This document shows positions 16,201-25,097 of a stretch of 64,000 bases of DNA, piece after piece (within the stretch, counting starts at the first letter, position 1; each line of letters begins with the position of its first letter). Location: positions 1-64,000 of the forward strand of contig CANJBZ010000019.1 of NCBI GenBank assembly GCA_947473475.1, written 5' to 3'. Under the pieces are notes generated by a model. It was not told the origin of the DNA and did not search any database. It saw only the letters and a list, made by a program, of their open reading frames with translations. The position numbers were made by a program, and so were the translations under genes. Origin of the DNA: Alphaproteobacteria bacterium. GTDB lineage: Bacteria > Pseudomonadota > Alphaproteobacteria > Micropepsales > Micropepsaceae.

Positions 16201-16731
16201 TCAATCCGGTGCCGGATTTTCCTCGCTGTCTTGGTCGTCTTCGAAGAAAAAGCGGATTGATTCGGCGAATTGCGCAAAGAAGGCGAACAAGTTCCAGGAC
16301 ACGGCGAGCATCACCAATCCGCCGGTTGGCTGAAATGGCCAGCCTGCCGCGTTAGCGAGAAGCAGCGCGTTGACGGCTAAACCTGAAGCTATCTGCACCT
16401 TCAGGCGCGTATCGATGGGACGGGAGGTGACCGCCCGCCATTGGCGAGGCGCCAGGCTGATAAGCACCAGCGATTGGAGCCCGATAAAGGCGCTCGCCAC
16501 CTGCCAGGTCATCCGCTCCGAAAGCCCGAGACCGAACAGCAAGGGCGACAGCAGCGCGTTCATGGCTGTCACCAGACCCGACTGCACATAGGAACGCGCG
16601 ACCCAGAGATGGAATCGCGACATGCCCGAGCCGCGCATATTGCGCAACGACATCAGGATCGCGGCAAATCCGGCAAAGCTGATACCCACTTGCGCCAGCG
16701 TGTAAAAATAGGCCGCCCCCGGTAAATCCAT
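16201..16731 (-). CDS. Membrane protein of unknown function
   Basis: A 176-residue protein with about four hydrophobic segments (near 8-28, 50-72, 80-96 and 112-160) and an acidic C-terminal tail (FFFEDDQDSEENPAPD). GGAGGGG lies ahead of the ATG at 16731; longer frames to 17154 or 17620 overlap fabD and are rejected. The N-terminus LAQVGISFAGFAAILMSLR recalls small uncharacterised inner-membrane proteins. Divergent from fabD with 88 bases between. Confidence 0.65.
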   Translation of the reverse strand: MDLPGAAYFYTLAQVGISFAGFAAILMSLRNMRGSGMSRFHLWVARSYVQSGLVTAMNALLSPLLFGLGLSERMTWQVASAFIGLQSLVLISLAPRQWRAVTSRPIDTRLKVQIASGLAVNALLLANAAGWPFQPTGGLVMLAVSWNLFAFFAQFAESIRFFFEDDQDSEENPAPD

Positions 16732-16819
16732 GCCGTCCCCTCCGTCGCCTTCGGTAAGCCGCATCTTGCGCTGGCTGCGCGCGCGTTTTAAGGGGGCACC
16801 CTCTAAGGGAGGAGATTTC

Positions 16820-17758
16820 TTGCGGGCGTTCATCTTTCCGGGCCAGGGCAGCCAAGCCGTCGGCATGGGCAAAGCGATTGCCGAGGCCTTTGCACCGGCG
16901 CGTGAAGTTTTCGAAGAGTTGGACGATGCGCTGTCGCAGCGCCTCTCGAAGCTGATGTGGGAAGGCCCCGAATCGGACCTGATCCTGACGGAGAACGCCC
17001 AGCCTGCGATCATGGCGGCCTCCATCGCCATCATTCGCGTGCTGGAAAAAGAGGCCGGTCTCGACCTCGCCAAGCATGCGCGCGTGGTGGCGGGGCATTC
17101 GCTGGGCGAATATTCCGCTTTGTGCGCCGCGGGCGCGTTCAGCCTTCCCGACACCGCGCGTCTGGTGCGGCTGCGCGGTCAGGCGATGCAGGCGGCTTCT
17201 CCGGTCGGCGTAGGCGCCATGAGCGCGCTTATCGGTATCGAGATTGACGGCGCGGAGGCCGCGGCCCTGGAAGCTGCGGACGCGGGCGTGGTGGTGGTCG
17301 CCAACGACAACGCGCCGGGGCAGATCGTGATTTCCGGCGAGAAGGCGGCGGTGGACCGCTGCGGCGAGATCGCCAAGACAAAAGGCGCCAAGCGCGTGAT
17401 TCCTTTGGCCGTCAGCACGGCCAATCATTCCCCGCTTCTGAAGCCAGCAGGCGAGCGCATGCGCGAGGCTTTGGCGCAAATCACCATCCGGCCGCCGCGC
17501 GTGCCGGTGGTCGCCAACGTCACCGCCGGCGAAGTCACCGAGCCCGACACCATCCGGCGGCTGCTGGCAGAGCAGGTCACCGCCCGCGTGCGCTGGCGCG
17601 AGAGCGTCGCGGCGTTCCACGGCTTCGGCGTCGAGACGACGGTAGAAGTGGGAGGCAATAAAGTGCTGACCGGCATGGTCAAGCGGATCGACAGAGAGCT
17701 GGCAACGCTCAATCTCGATACGCCCGCCGATATCGAAGCTTTCGCCAAAACGCTGTGA
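16820..17758 (+). CDS. fabD: Malonyl-CoA:ACP transacylase
   Basis: Moves malonyl from CoA to acyl carrier protein, feeding FabF. The 312 residues begin FIFPGQGSQAVGMG; Ser94 in GHSLGEYSA is the acyl-binding nucleophile and the His in NHSPLL is its base. Starts at TTG 16820, four bases after GGGAGGAG; the longer in-frame reading to 16730 has no family character. First gene of the fatty-acid cluster fabD-fabG-acpP-fabF. Confidence 0.95.
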   Translation: MRAFIFPGQGSQAVGMGKAIAEAFAPAREVFEELDDALSQRLSKLMWEGPESDLILTENAQPAIMAASIAIIRVLEKEAGLDLAKHARVVAGHSLGEYSALCAAGAFSLPDTARLVRLRGQAMQAASPVGVGAMSALIGIEIDGAEAAALEAADAGVVVVANDNAPGQIVISGEKAAVDRCGEIAKTKGAKRVIPLAVSTANHSPLLKPAGERMREALAQITIRPPRVPVVANVTAGEVTEPDTIRRLLAEQVTARVRWRESVAAFHGFGVETTVEVGGNKVLTGMVKRIDRELATLNLDTPADIEAFAKTL

Positions 17759-17763
17759 GCCCC

Positions 17764-18504
17764 ATGTTCGATCTTGCCAATAAAACCGCTCTCGTCACAG
17801 GCGCCTCAGGCGGCATCGGCGGCGCGATTGCCCGGGCGCTGCATGCGCAAGGCGCAAATGTTGTGTTGTCGGGAACCCGCGCCGAAGCGCTCGAAGCGCT
17901 GAAGGCCGAACTTGGCGCCCGCGCCTTCGTTGCCACATGCAATCTCGGCAAGACCGATGAAGTCGAGGCGCTGGCGAAAAATGCGGAAGCCGCTGCGGGC
18001 GCGCCGCTCGATATTCTCGTCAACAATGCCGGCATCACGCGCGACAATCTTTTCATGCGCATGAAGGACGAAGAGTGGGATCAGGTCATTGCGGTGAATC
18101 TGACGGCCGCATTTCGCCTGTCGCGCTCCGTATTGCGGGGCATGATGAAAAAGCGCTGGGGGCGAATCATCACCATCACCTCGGTCGTTGGCGTCACCGG
18201 AAATCCCGGCCAGGGCAATTATGCCGCCGCCAAAGCGGGTTTGATCGGCATGAGCAAAGCCTTGGCGGCAGAAGTTGCCAGCCGCAACATCACAGTGAAT
18301 TGCGTCGCGCCGGGGTTCATCGCAACAGCCATGACCGATGCGCTGAATGACCAGCAAAGAGCCGGGATTTTGACCCGGATTCCGGCCGGGCGCCTGGGCG
18401 AATCGAAGGATATCGCTGCGGCCGCAGTCTATCTCGCAAGCGAGGAAGCCGGCTACGTCACGGGCCAGACGCTGCACGTCAATGGCGGGATGGCCATGAT
18501 CTAA
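17764..18504 (+). CDS. fabG: 3-oxoacyl-[acyl-carrier-protein] reductase
   Basis: NADPH-dependent reduction of 3-oxoacyl-ACP. The 246 residues contain TGASGGIGGAIA (cofactor site), NNAGITRDN, Ser140 and the Tyr153-x3-Lys157 pair in YAAAKAG, and end in TGQTLHVNGGMAMI. The ATG at 17764 is five bases after the fabD stop; a GTG at 17755 overlapping that stop is an alternative. Both genes are read in one transcript. Confidence 0.95.
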   Translation: MFDLANKTALVTGASGGIGGAIARALHAQGANVVLSGTRAEALEALKAELGARAFVATCNLGKTDEVEALAKNAEAAAGAPLDILVNNAGITRDNLFMRMKDEEWDQVIAVNLTAAFRLSRSVLRGMMKKRWGRIITITSVVGVTGNPGQGNYAAAKAGLIGMSKALAAEVASRNITVNCVAPGFIATAMTDALNDQQRAGILTRIPAGRLGESKDIAAAAVYLASEEAGYVTGQTLHVNGGMAMI

Positions 18505-18534
18505 GAGGTTCGTCCCAAAAGGACATTTGAATAT

Positions 18535-18563
18535 TTGGCGGGAAGCGGAAGTTTGTGATACCA
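18535..18563 (+). promoter_or_regulatory. Possible acpP promoter
   Basis: TTGGCG (18535-18540) and GATACC (18557-18562) with a 16-base spacer lie about 115 bases ahead of acpP. A strong separate promoter for acpP is usual. The assignment rests on the two hexamers only. Confidence 0.25.
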
Positions 18564-18675
18564 AGCGCCACTTTTTGGCCATGGCTTTGGCCGGTGCGCG
18601 TAAAAGGCACCGCAAGGCGCTTGAAGCGTGGTAAGCAAAACAACAACGGCAATTCTTAAGAGGCTAAGAGAAGAA

Positions 18676-18912
18676 ATGAGCGACGTCGCTGAGCGCGTGA
18701 AAAAGATCGTGGTCGAACATCTGAATGTCGACGGCGAAAAGGTCACGGACAATGCCAGCTTCATTGAGGACCTTGGCGCGGACAGCCTTGACACGGTTGA
18801 GCTGGTCATGGCGTTCGAGGAAGAGTTTGGCGTTGAAATTCCGGATGACGCGGCCGAGTCCATCGTGACTGTCGGTGACGCGGTGAAGTTCATCGAGAAG
18901 GCCCAGAGCTGA
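18676..18912 (+). CDS. acpP: Acyl carrier protein
   Basis: A 78-residue acidic carrier protein; Ser37 in [18 protein letters not shown] receives the phosphopantetheine arm. The start at 18676 is preferred because it gives the canonical length; the in-frame ATG-like extension to 18628 adds a basic stretch unlike ACP. Holds growing acyl chains for FabG, FabF and FabI. Probably the most highly expressed gene of the cluster. Confidence 0.96.
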   Translation: MSDVAERVKKIVVEHLNVDGEKVTDNASFIEDLGADSLDTVELVMAFEEEFGVEIPDDAAESIVTVGDAVKFIEKAQS

Positions 18913-18952
18913 TTTTCCCAATGCGGCTTATTCGTTTGCGGCGCGCGCCCCA

Positions 18953-20224
18953 ATGAGCGCCATGCGCCGAGTCGTCATTACCGGGTTGGGATTGGTCACG
19001 CCGCTTGGCTGTGGCGTGGAAACGACGTGGTCGCGTCTGCTGGAAGGAAAATCCGGCGCCGGTCCCATCACCCGTTTTAAGGTGGACGATCTGCCTACGC
19101 GCATCGCGTGCGATGTGCCGCGCGGCGATGGCTCGGATGGGACGTTCAATCCGGATCAGTGGATTGACCAAAAAGAGCAGCGCCGTGTGGATGATTTCAT
19201 CATCTACGGGCTGACGGCGGCGCAGCAGGCGGTCACCGATTCGGGTTACGAGCCTAAGACCGAAGAAGAAAAAGAACGGGCCGGTGTTCTCATCGGTTCG
19301 GGTATTGGCGGTCTGGACGGCATCGAGCAGGCCTCGATTCTGGTGCATGAAAAGGGGCCGCGCAGGCTGTCGCCGTTCTTTATTCCGGGACGGCTGATCA
19401 ATCTGATTTCGGGCTACAGCTCGATCCGGTTTGGCTACAAGGGCCCAAACCATTCGGTGGTTACGGCCTGTTCGACGGGCGCGCACGCCATCGGGGATGC
19501 GGCACGGCTTATCGCGCTCGACGATGCCGATGTGATGTTGGCAGGGGGCGCCGAATCGGCCATCTGCCGAATCGGCATTGCGGGCTTTGTCGCCTGCCGT
19601 GCTCTTTCGACGAGCTTCAACGACACGCCGGAGAAAGCCTCGCGCCCCTATGACAAGGATCGCGACGGTTTTGTCATGGGCGCGGGCGCCGGCGTCGTGA
19701 TGCTGGAAGAATACGAACACGCCAAGGCGCGCGGCGCGAAGATTTATGCGGAAGTGAAAGGGTACGGCCTGTCGGGCGACGCCTATCACATCACCGCGCC
19801 GTCCGAGGACGGCAATGGGGGCTTCCGCTCCATGAAGATGGCGCTGAAGCGGGCCGGTATGTCCCCCGGCGACATCGACTACGTCAACGCGCACGGTACC
19901 TCAACGCCCCTCGGCGATGAGATCGAGCTGCGCGCGGTCGAGCGGCTGTTCGGCGAGTCTGCCGGCAAGCTGACGATGTCGTCGACGAAATCCTCGACCG
20001 GGCATTTGCTGGGCGCCGCGGGCGCGGTGGAAGCGATTTTTTCCGCGCTGGCCATTCGCGATCAGATCGCGCCGCCGACGCTCAACCTCGACAATCCCTC
20101 CGTCGAAACCAAAATCGATCTCGTGCCTTTTAAGCCCAAGAAGATGGCGATTAAGGCCGTGCTGTCGAATTCCTTCGGGTTTGGCGGCACCAACGCATCC
20201 CTGGTGTTGACGGCTCTGGAATAA
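18953..20224 (+). CDS. fabF: 3-oxoacyl-[acyl-carrier-protein] synthase II
   Basis: Condenses acyl-ACP with malonyl-ACP. The 423 residues contain the catalytic Cys173 in VTACSTGAHAIG and the two histidines in VNAHGTSTPLGD and KSSTGHLLGAAG, the Cys-His-His triad of elongating synthases. Starts are possible at 18953 or 18962. It follows acpP by 40 bases, the usual order. Confidence 0.95.
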   Translation: MSAMRRVVITGLGLVTPLGCGVETTWSRLLEGKSGAGPITRFKVDDLPTRIACDVPRGDGSDGTFNPDQWIDQKEQRRVDDFIIYGLTAAQQAVTDSGYEPKTEEEKERAGVLIGSGIGGLDGIEQASILVHEKGPRRLSPFFIPGRLINLISGYSSIRFGYKGPNHSVVTACSTGAHAIGDAARLIALDDADVMLAGGAESAICRIGIAGFVACRALSTSFNDTPEKASRPYDKDRDGFVMGAGAGVVMLEEYEHAKARGAKIYAEVKGYGLSGDAYHITAPSEDGNGGFRSMKMALKRAGMSPGDIDYVNAHGTSTPLGDEIELRAVERLFGESAGKLTMSSTKSSTGHLLGAAGAVEAIFSALAIRDQIAPPTLNLDNPSVETKIDLVPFKPKKMAIKAVLSNSFGFGGTNASLVLTALE

Positions 20225-20270
20225 AATACTTTCTTTCTTTGGCGAGGCGGCTATTCGGATATTCCTCTCC

Positions 20271-21242
20271 TTGGCTGTCGTCCTTGCCCTGATTGTGGGC
20301 ACGGCGGCTAGCGCGGCCTGGTGGGAAAGCCGTTATTTCGCACAATCGGGGCCATCGCCTGTCCAGCAAACACTGATTATCGCGCCCGGCAGCGGGCTCA
20401 ACGCGATAGGGAATGCCTTGGCGCGGGCGGGGGTCGTGGAAAATCCGCTGCTGTTCCGGCTCGGCGTTGTGCGGCGTGGCCAAGCCGCGCGTCTAAAGGC
20501 GGGGGAATATGCTTTTCCCGCGCACGCCAGCGAAGCGCAGATCATGGATATGCTGGTGGCGCATCGTATCTTGATGCACCGCCTCACGGTGCCCGAAGGA
20601 TTAACCTCCGATGCTGCTGTCGCGCTGGTCAAAGCCGATCCGGTACTGACAGGCGATGCGCCTGTTATCCCCGAAGGCAGCCTCTTGCCGGAGACTTATG
20701 TTTTCGAGCGCGGCACAACGCGCGCTGAATTGCTGCAGCGGATGCATCAGGCGCAACAGAAGGCGATTGCCGGGCTGTGGCCCCAACGCAAGGAAGGGTT
20801 GCCCATTATGTCGGTGGAGGATGCGATAAAGCTCGCCTCCATCGTGGAAAAGGAGACGGGCGTTGCCTCTGAGCGCCCGCATGTTGCCGCTGTTTTTATC
20901 AATCGGCTGAAGCAGGGCATGAAACTCGAATCAGACCCGACGATTATTTACGGGCTGACAAAAGGCGTGCCTTTGGGACACGGCTTGCGCCAAAGCGAGT
21001 TGGCGACGCCTAATCCTTACAGCACCTATCAAATCACGGGATTGCCGCCGACGCCGATCTGCAATCCGGGGCGCGATGCCATTGCCGCCGTGCTTACCCC
21101 GGCCGATTCGGATGATCTGTTCTTCGTCGCCAATGGCAGCGGCGGCCATATTTTCGCCCGCACCATCGCCGAGCACGCGAAGAACGTCGTGCAATGGCGC
21201 AAACTCCAGCAGGCGCAGCAAAGCGCCGCTCGGGTCCGCTGA
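20271..21242 (+). CDS. mltG: Endolytic transglycosylase MltG
   Basis: Inner-membrane enzyme that cuts nascent glycan strands and sets peptidoglycan chain length. About 323 residues: a single N-terminal membrane segment (VVLALIVGTAASAAWW), a LysM-like part (IIAPGSGLNAIGNALARAG), then the YceG core with KLASIVEKETG (catalytic Glu), ESDPTIIYG and TPNPYSTYQITGLPPTPICNPG, all split at will across the domain. The start is unclear: no ATG or GTG fits, TTG 20271 lacks a ribosome-binding site, and ATT 20253 follows GGCGAGG. Confidence 0.88.
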   Translation: MAVVLALIVGTAASAAWWESRYFAQSGPSPVQQTLIIAPGSGLNAIGNALARAGVVENPLLFRLGVVRRGQAARLKAGEYAFPAHASEAQIMDMLVAHRILMHRLTVPEGLTSDAAVALVKADPVLTGDAPVIPEGSLLPETYVFERGTTRAELLQRMHQAQQKAIAGLWPQRKEGLPIMSVEDAIKLASIVEKETGVASERPHVAAVFINRLKQGMKLESDPTIIYGLTKGVPLGHGLRQSELATPNPYSTYQITGLPPTPICNPGRDAIAAVLTPADSDDLFFVANGSGGHIFARTIAEHAKNVVQWRKLQQAQQSAARVR

Positions 21243-21368
21243 AAAATAGGGGAACCACAAAGGACACAAAGGAGACTCAAAGGGCACGAAGAGGAAATGG
21301 CGCGCGCGCCCGAACTTTTCTTTGTGTTCGTCGTGTCGCCTTTGCGCCCTTTGTGGTTCCCCTTTTTC
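21241..21368. repeat. Family-D inverted repeat, second copy
   Basis: Arms of about 45-55 bases start with GGGGAACCACAAAGGACAC and end with CCCTTTGTGGTTCCCC, followed by TTTTT. Interiors are made of CACAAAGG/CACGAAG words like the copy at 10882-10981, with a unique centre around 21292-21312. Here it lies between the co-directional mltG and yicC, so as a terminator it would require a separate promoter for yicC. Confidence 0.75.
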
Positions 21369-21415
21369 GTCGCCGCACGATATCGTAGCGGGAATATCGA
21401 TTCCGGGAGCGATGC

Positions 21416-22306
21416 TTGCCTCTTATCAGCATGACTGGGTTTGCCGATGCGCGCGGGGCGCACGGCGGTTTGCGCTGGCGCTGGGAGGCCAAAAGCGTCA
21501 ATGGCCGCGGGCTCGATGTCCGCTTCCGTGCGCCGATCGGCTTTGACGGGCTGGAAGCGGGCGCTCGCACGCTTGCCGCGGAGCGCTTCAAGCGCGGTTC
21601 TTTGCAGCTTGCACTCACTGTCGCCGCCGAAGAAGGCGGCCGCGGCTTTCGCATCGATCCGGCGGCTCTTGCCGATGCCGTACGGCTCGCCAAGCGGATC
21701 GCGGAGGAGACCGGGCTGGCGCCGGCGCGTGTCGATGGCTTGCTCGCTCTGAAAGGCGTTGTCGTGCAGGAGGAGAACGCCGCGCTCGACGATGAAGCCC
21801 GCTTGGCGCGCGACACGGCGATGCTGGCATCGCTGGCGGATGCATTCGATTTTTTGCGCGCAGCGCGCACCACCGAGGGAAGCAAGCTCGAAGCGATTTT
21901 GCTCGGCCAGATCGGCGATGTCGAGCGCCTGACCGGCGAAGGCCGAGCGCTCGCCGCGCAGCAGCCGTTTATTTTGCGGGATCGCATTTTGGCGCAGCTC
22001 AAGGAATTGCTGGCGCCGGGCTCGAGTCTTTCCGAAGAGCGTCTCGCACAGGAGGTGGCGCTGCTCGCCTCGCGTGCGGATTTGCGCGAGGAGCTGGACC
22101 GTTTGACGGCGCACTGTCAGGAGGCGCGGGCGCTGATCGCGGGCAAAGAGCCGGCCGGCCGCAAGCTGGATTTTCTGGCGCAGGAATTTAACCGGGAAGC
22201 CAATACGCTTTGCTCCAAGTCTTCCGACATTCAGCTCACGCATGTCGGACTGGCGCTGAAAGCGGTCATCGATCAGTTTCGTGAGCAGGTCCAGAACGTC
22301 GAATGA
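21416..22306 (+). CDS. YicC-family endoribonuclease-like protein
   Basis: A 296-residue YicC homolog. It opens with the family signature ISMTGFADARG and ends with FLAQEFNREANTLCSKSSDI and a C-terminal helix. YicC proteins act as or assist RNA-degrading enzymes in stationary phase. Start at TTG 21416 follows GGGAG at nine bases and restores the two to five residues normally before SMTGF; ATG 21431 would cut them. The neighbour gmk is the usual partner in alphaproteobacteria. Confidence 0.88.
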   Translation: MPLISMTGFADARGAHGGLRWRWEAKSVNGRGLDVRFRAPIGFDGLEAGARTLAAERFKRGSLQLALTVAAEEGGRGFRIDPAALADAVRLAKRIAEETGLAPARVDGLLALKGVVVQEENAALDDEARLARDTAMLASLADAFDFLRAARTTEGSKLEAILLGQIGDVERLTGEGRALAAQQPFILRDRILAQLKELLAPGSSLSEERLAQEVALLASRADLREELDRLTAHCQEARALIAGKEPAGRKLDFLAQEFNREANTLCSKSSDIQLTHVGLALKAVIDQFREQVQNVE

Positions 22307-22325
22307 TGTGTATACGGAACGTATT

Positions 22326-22554
22326 TTCCTCCCCCGCGAAGCGGGGGAGGGGGGCCGCCGAAGGCGGTGGAGGGTGCGGCCACAGGCGCTACTCCCGCCA
22401 CGCCCGCGCGGTGGTTCTTTTTCGCATCCAACCGCGCAACCTATCGCCCCGGAGTAATTCGCTGTCTGCACATTCTTTCAAAAGCCGGAGTGTGCGGCAG
22501 CCCCCTCCACCATGCTTCGCATGGTCCCCCTCCCCCGCTTCGCAGGGGAGGAGC
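22326..22554. repeat. Family-A composite palindromic repeat, full copy
   Basis: The left module (22326-22376) has CCTCCCCCGCGAAGCGGGGG and GGCCGCCGAAGGCGG; the right module (22500-22554) has CCTCCACCATGCTTCGCATG and CCCGCTTCGCAGGGGAGG. A core of about 120 unshared bases lies between. It fills the yicC-gmk gap, and its last bases supply the ribosome-binding site of gmk. No gene is seen in 22307-22559. Confidence 0.8.
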
Positions 22555-22559
22555 TTTTG

Positions 22560-23183
22560 ATGATCGCGCGGCGCGGGCTCATGCTGGTGATTTCCTCGCC
22601 CTCGGGCGCAGGTAAGTCGACGCTTTCGCGCCGCCTGCTGGCCTGCGATCCCGATATTGGAATGTCCGTATCCGTCACCACGCGGACCAAGCGGCCCAAT
22701 GAGGTCGAAGGGAAAGATTATATTTTCGTTACGCCTGAAACTTTTGAAGAAATGGTGCGTGCGGGTGAATTCCTCGAGCACGCTACGGTTTTCGGCAATC
22801 GCTACGGAACGCCCAAGGCTGCGGTGGAAGCAATGCTCTCCGCAGGTCGCGATGTCCTCTTCGACATCGACTGGCAAGGCGCCCAAGAACTTTCGGCAAA
22901 AGCCAATGATGATCTCGTGCGCGTTTTTATTTTGCCGCCATCCCGGGAGGAACTGGAGCGCCGCCTTAAGGGGCGTGCCGAGGACCCGCCTGACGTTGTG
23001 GCCCGCCGCATGGCCGAAGCCAGCAACGAAATCAGCCATTGGCCCGAGTACGACTATGTCATCGTCAACCAAGATATCGACGAAGCACAAAAGCAGCTTG
23101 AAGCCATTGTTGCCGCCGAGCGTTTAAATCGGCAGAGACAAACAGGGCTGGTCGACTTCGTAAGGAGGCTGACCCAAGAATAG
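22560..23183 (+). CDS. gmk: Guanylate kinase
   Basis: Phosphorylates GMP to GDP. The 207 residues carry the P-loop SSPSGAGKST (about 12-21), SVTTRTKRPNEVEGKDY and DIDWQGAQ. Starts at ATG 22560, six bases after GGGGAGGAG, which belongs to the family-A repeat. An in-frame extension to 22512 would translate the repeat (MLRMVPLPRFAGEELL) and is not family sequence. Confidence 0.95.
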   Translation: MIARRGLMLVISSPSGAGKSTLSRRLLACDPDIGMSVSVTTRTKRPNEVEGKDYIFVTPETFEEMVRAGEFLEHATVFGNRYGTPKAAVEAMLSAGRDVLFDIDWQGAQELSAKANDDLVRVFILPPSREELERRLKGRAEDPPDVVARRMAEASNEISHWPEYDYVIVNQDIDEAQKQLEAIVAAERLNRQRQTGLVDFVRRLTQE

Positions 23184-23233
23184 GAGATCGGCAAATGCGG
23201 CTGCTTAAATGACGGCGGTTTCCGGACTTATGG

Positions 23234-24004
23234 TTAGGGCGGGGCATGGTCCATGGCGCGCTTTCGTTTCGCGCGTCTTTGGCGGGCGCGTTGCTCCATA
23301 AGGTTCAGACCTTCGACCAGCGCCGAAAACGCCATGGCGGCGTAGATGTAGCCCTTCGGAACGTGAACGCCGAAGCCGTCCGCGACAAGCGTCATGCCGA
23401 TCATCATGAGAAAGCCGAGCGCCAGCATGACGATGGCGGGGTTGGCTTTGATGAAATTGCCAAGCGCCGTCGCGGCAAAGAACATGGCCGCAACGGCAAT
23501 CACCATGGCGATCATCATGATCGGTACATGATCGGTCATGCCGACGGCCGTAATGATGCTGTCGATGGAAAACACGCAGTCGAGCAGGATGATTTGCCCG
23601 ACGGTAGAGGCGAGCCCACTCGCGGCGGAGCCGCCGGCCGGCTTTTCCTCGCCCGGTTCGGCGTCCACACGATGATGAATTTCAACCGTTGCTTTCCACA
23701 GCAGGAAGAGACCGCCTGCGATCAGGATGAGATCGCGCCAGGAAAACGCATGGCCGAAAGCGGTGACAAGCGGCGCCGTCAATTGGACGATGATGGCGAT
23801 AACGCTGAGGAGCAAAAGCCTCAGGATGCCGGCAAGCCCAATCCCGATGCGCCGCGCCACATCGCGATGGTGCTCCGGCAAGCCGTTCGTCAGGACGGCG
23901 ACGAAAATCAGATTGTCGATTCCGAGCACAAGCTCCATGACAATCAATGTGAGGAGCGCCACCCAGGCTTCGGGATCGGCCGCCAGGGCTAACAGGGAGT
24001 CCAT
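23234..24004 (-). CDS. TerC-family integral membrane protein
   Basis: About 256 residues with seven hydrophobic segments. Conserved acidic membrane motifs are clear: [13 protein letters not shown] near the N-terminus and [16 protein letters not shown] in the middle, as in TerC/Alx-type proteins thought to move manganese or other metal ions. Start 24004 ([15 protein letters not shown]) follows GGAAGG at some distance; 24031 is the longer option. Convergent with gmk. A basic tail ([11 protein letters not shown]) ends it. Confidence 0.85.
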   Translation of the reverse strand: MDSLLALAADPEAWVALLTLIVMELVLGIDNLIFVAVLTNGLPEHHRDVARRIGIGLAGILRLLLLSVIAIIVQLTAPLVTAFGHAFSWRDLILIAGGLFLLWKATVEIHHRVDAEPGEEKPAGGSAASGLASTVGQIILLDCVFSIDSIITAVGMTDHVPIMMIAMVIAVAAMFFAATALGNFIKANPAIVMLALGFLMMIGMTLVADGFGVHVPKGYIYAAMAFSALVEGLNLMEQRARQRRAKRKRAMDHAPP

Positions 24005-24120
24005 ATCCGGCAAGCTTCCTTCCGAGCACATGCCGCAGCCGAGGTCTGGCTGCCAGCCAAATAGAGTGCAATCCGACGAAGTGGACGCCGGTTCGTCGTT
24101 AGATTGCGCGCCAAACTAAG

Positions 24121-24170
24121 GAGACTAAAGCATGATCCGACTCCTTTTGATCGGATCATGCTCTAGTCTC
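24121..24170. repeat. Family-G palindrome
   Basis: Arms of 20 bases (24121-24140 and 24151-24170) match at 19 positions around a ten-base loop; the inner 11 (GCATGATCCGA/TCGGATCATGC) are perfect. It lies between the end of rsmA and the start of the TerC gene, both on the minus strand, and could end the rsmA transcript, although no T-run is present. The remainder of 24032-24218 holds no gene. Confidence 0.7.
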
Positions 24171-24218
24171 TAACGCCATTTTGAGGCGTGAACGGGACAG
24201 GACGGTTGAAATCTTCGA

Positions 24219-25088
24219 TCAACTCGCCGTGTCTGATGGACCGCCACATCGGAGCGCGCGGGCGAGGGCGCAGAATTGGTCCAGGCTGAGTTCTTCCGGG
24301 CGGGCGGTGCCAAGCACGCCTGCTGCCTCCAGCAACGCGTCCGCGTTCGCCGTAAGCCCTTTCAAACTGCCGCGGAGCATCTTGCGCCGCTGGCCGAACG
24401 CCACGGCCGTCACGCGCTCCAAATCGCGCAAATCCGCCTCGCATACGGGCTTTGCCAGTGGTTCGAGACGTACGACGGCTGATGTCACGTTTGGCGGGGG
24501 CACGAAGGCTTGGCGCGACACGTCGAAAAGAATGCGCGTGCGTGTTCGCCAAGCCGCCAGCACGGAAAGCCGTCCGTATGCTTCTTCGCCGGGCTTGGCG
24601 CAGATGCGCTGCGCGACTTCCTTCTGGAACATCAGCGTCAAACTCGACCACCAAGGCGGCCAATCGGCGGTCAGCCATTTGATCAGCAGGGCCGTGCCGA
24701 CATTGAAAGGCAGATTTGCGACCACGTTGACCGGCTCAGCCGCGCCGGTCTCGGCCAGCAAGGCGCGTTCGTCCACCGCCAGCGCGTCGGCTTCGATGAG
24801 CGTAAGCCGTCCTGGTTTCGCCGCCGCAATGTCCTGCAGCGCCGGAAGCGCGCGGGCGTCCCGCTCAACGGCGATCACACGCGTCGCACCTTCGGCCAGC
24901 AGCGCGCGTGTCAGTCCGCCGGGACCGGGGCCGACCTCGTAAACCGTTTTGCCCGCAACCTCGGCTTCGCGCGCAATCCGCCGCGTCAGATTGAAATCGA
25001 AGATGAAATTCTGGCCGAGGCTTTTCTTCGCCGACAGCCCGTGCGCGGCGATGACGTCGCGCAGCGGGGGAAGGCCGTCATCGCTCAT
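24219..25088 (-). CDS. rsmA: 16S rRNA dimethyladenosine transferase
   Basis: Also called KsgA; dimethylates two adjacent adenines at the 3' end of 16S rRNA late in small-subunit assembly. The 289 residues show [18 protein letters not shown] motif [12 protein letters not shown], the catalytic NLPF loop (VVANLPFNV) and [14 protein letters not shown]. Follows pdxA by nine bases; together with surA they form the classical surA-pdxA-rsmA order. Confidence 0.95.
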   Translation of the reverse strand: MSDDGLPPLRDVIAAHGLSAKKSLGQNFIFDFNLTRRIAREAEVAGKTVYEVGPGPGGLTRALLAEGATRVIAVERDARALPALQDIAAAKPGRLTLIEADALAVDERALLAETGAAEPVNVVANLPFNVGTALLIKWLTADWPPWWSSLTLMFQKEVAQRICAKPGEEAYGRLSVLAAWRTRTRILFDVSRQAFVPPPNVTSAVVRLEPLAKPVCEADLRDLERVTAVAFGQRRKMLRGSLKGLTANADALLEAAGVLGTARPEELSLDQFCALARALRCGGPSDTAS

Positions 25089-25097
25089 GGGAATCGC

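Noticed and set aside
22512-22559. N-terminal extension of Gmk reading MLRMVPLPRFAGEELL
   Set aside because: It is the translated repeat; guanylate kinases start just before the P-loop strand, and the ribosome-binding site points to 22560.
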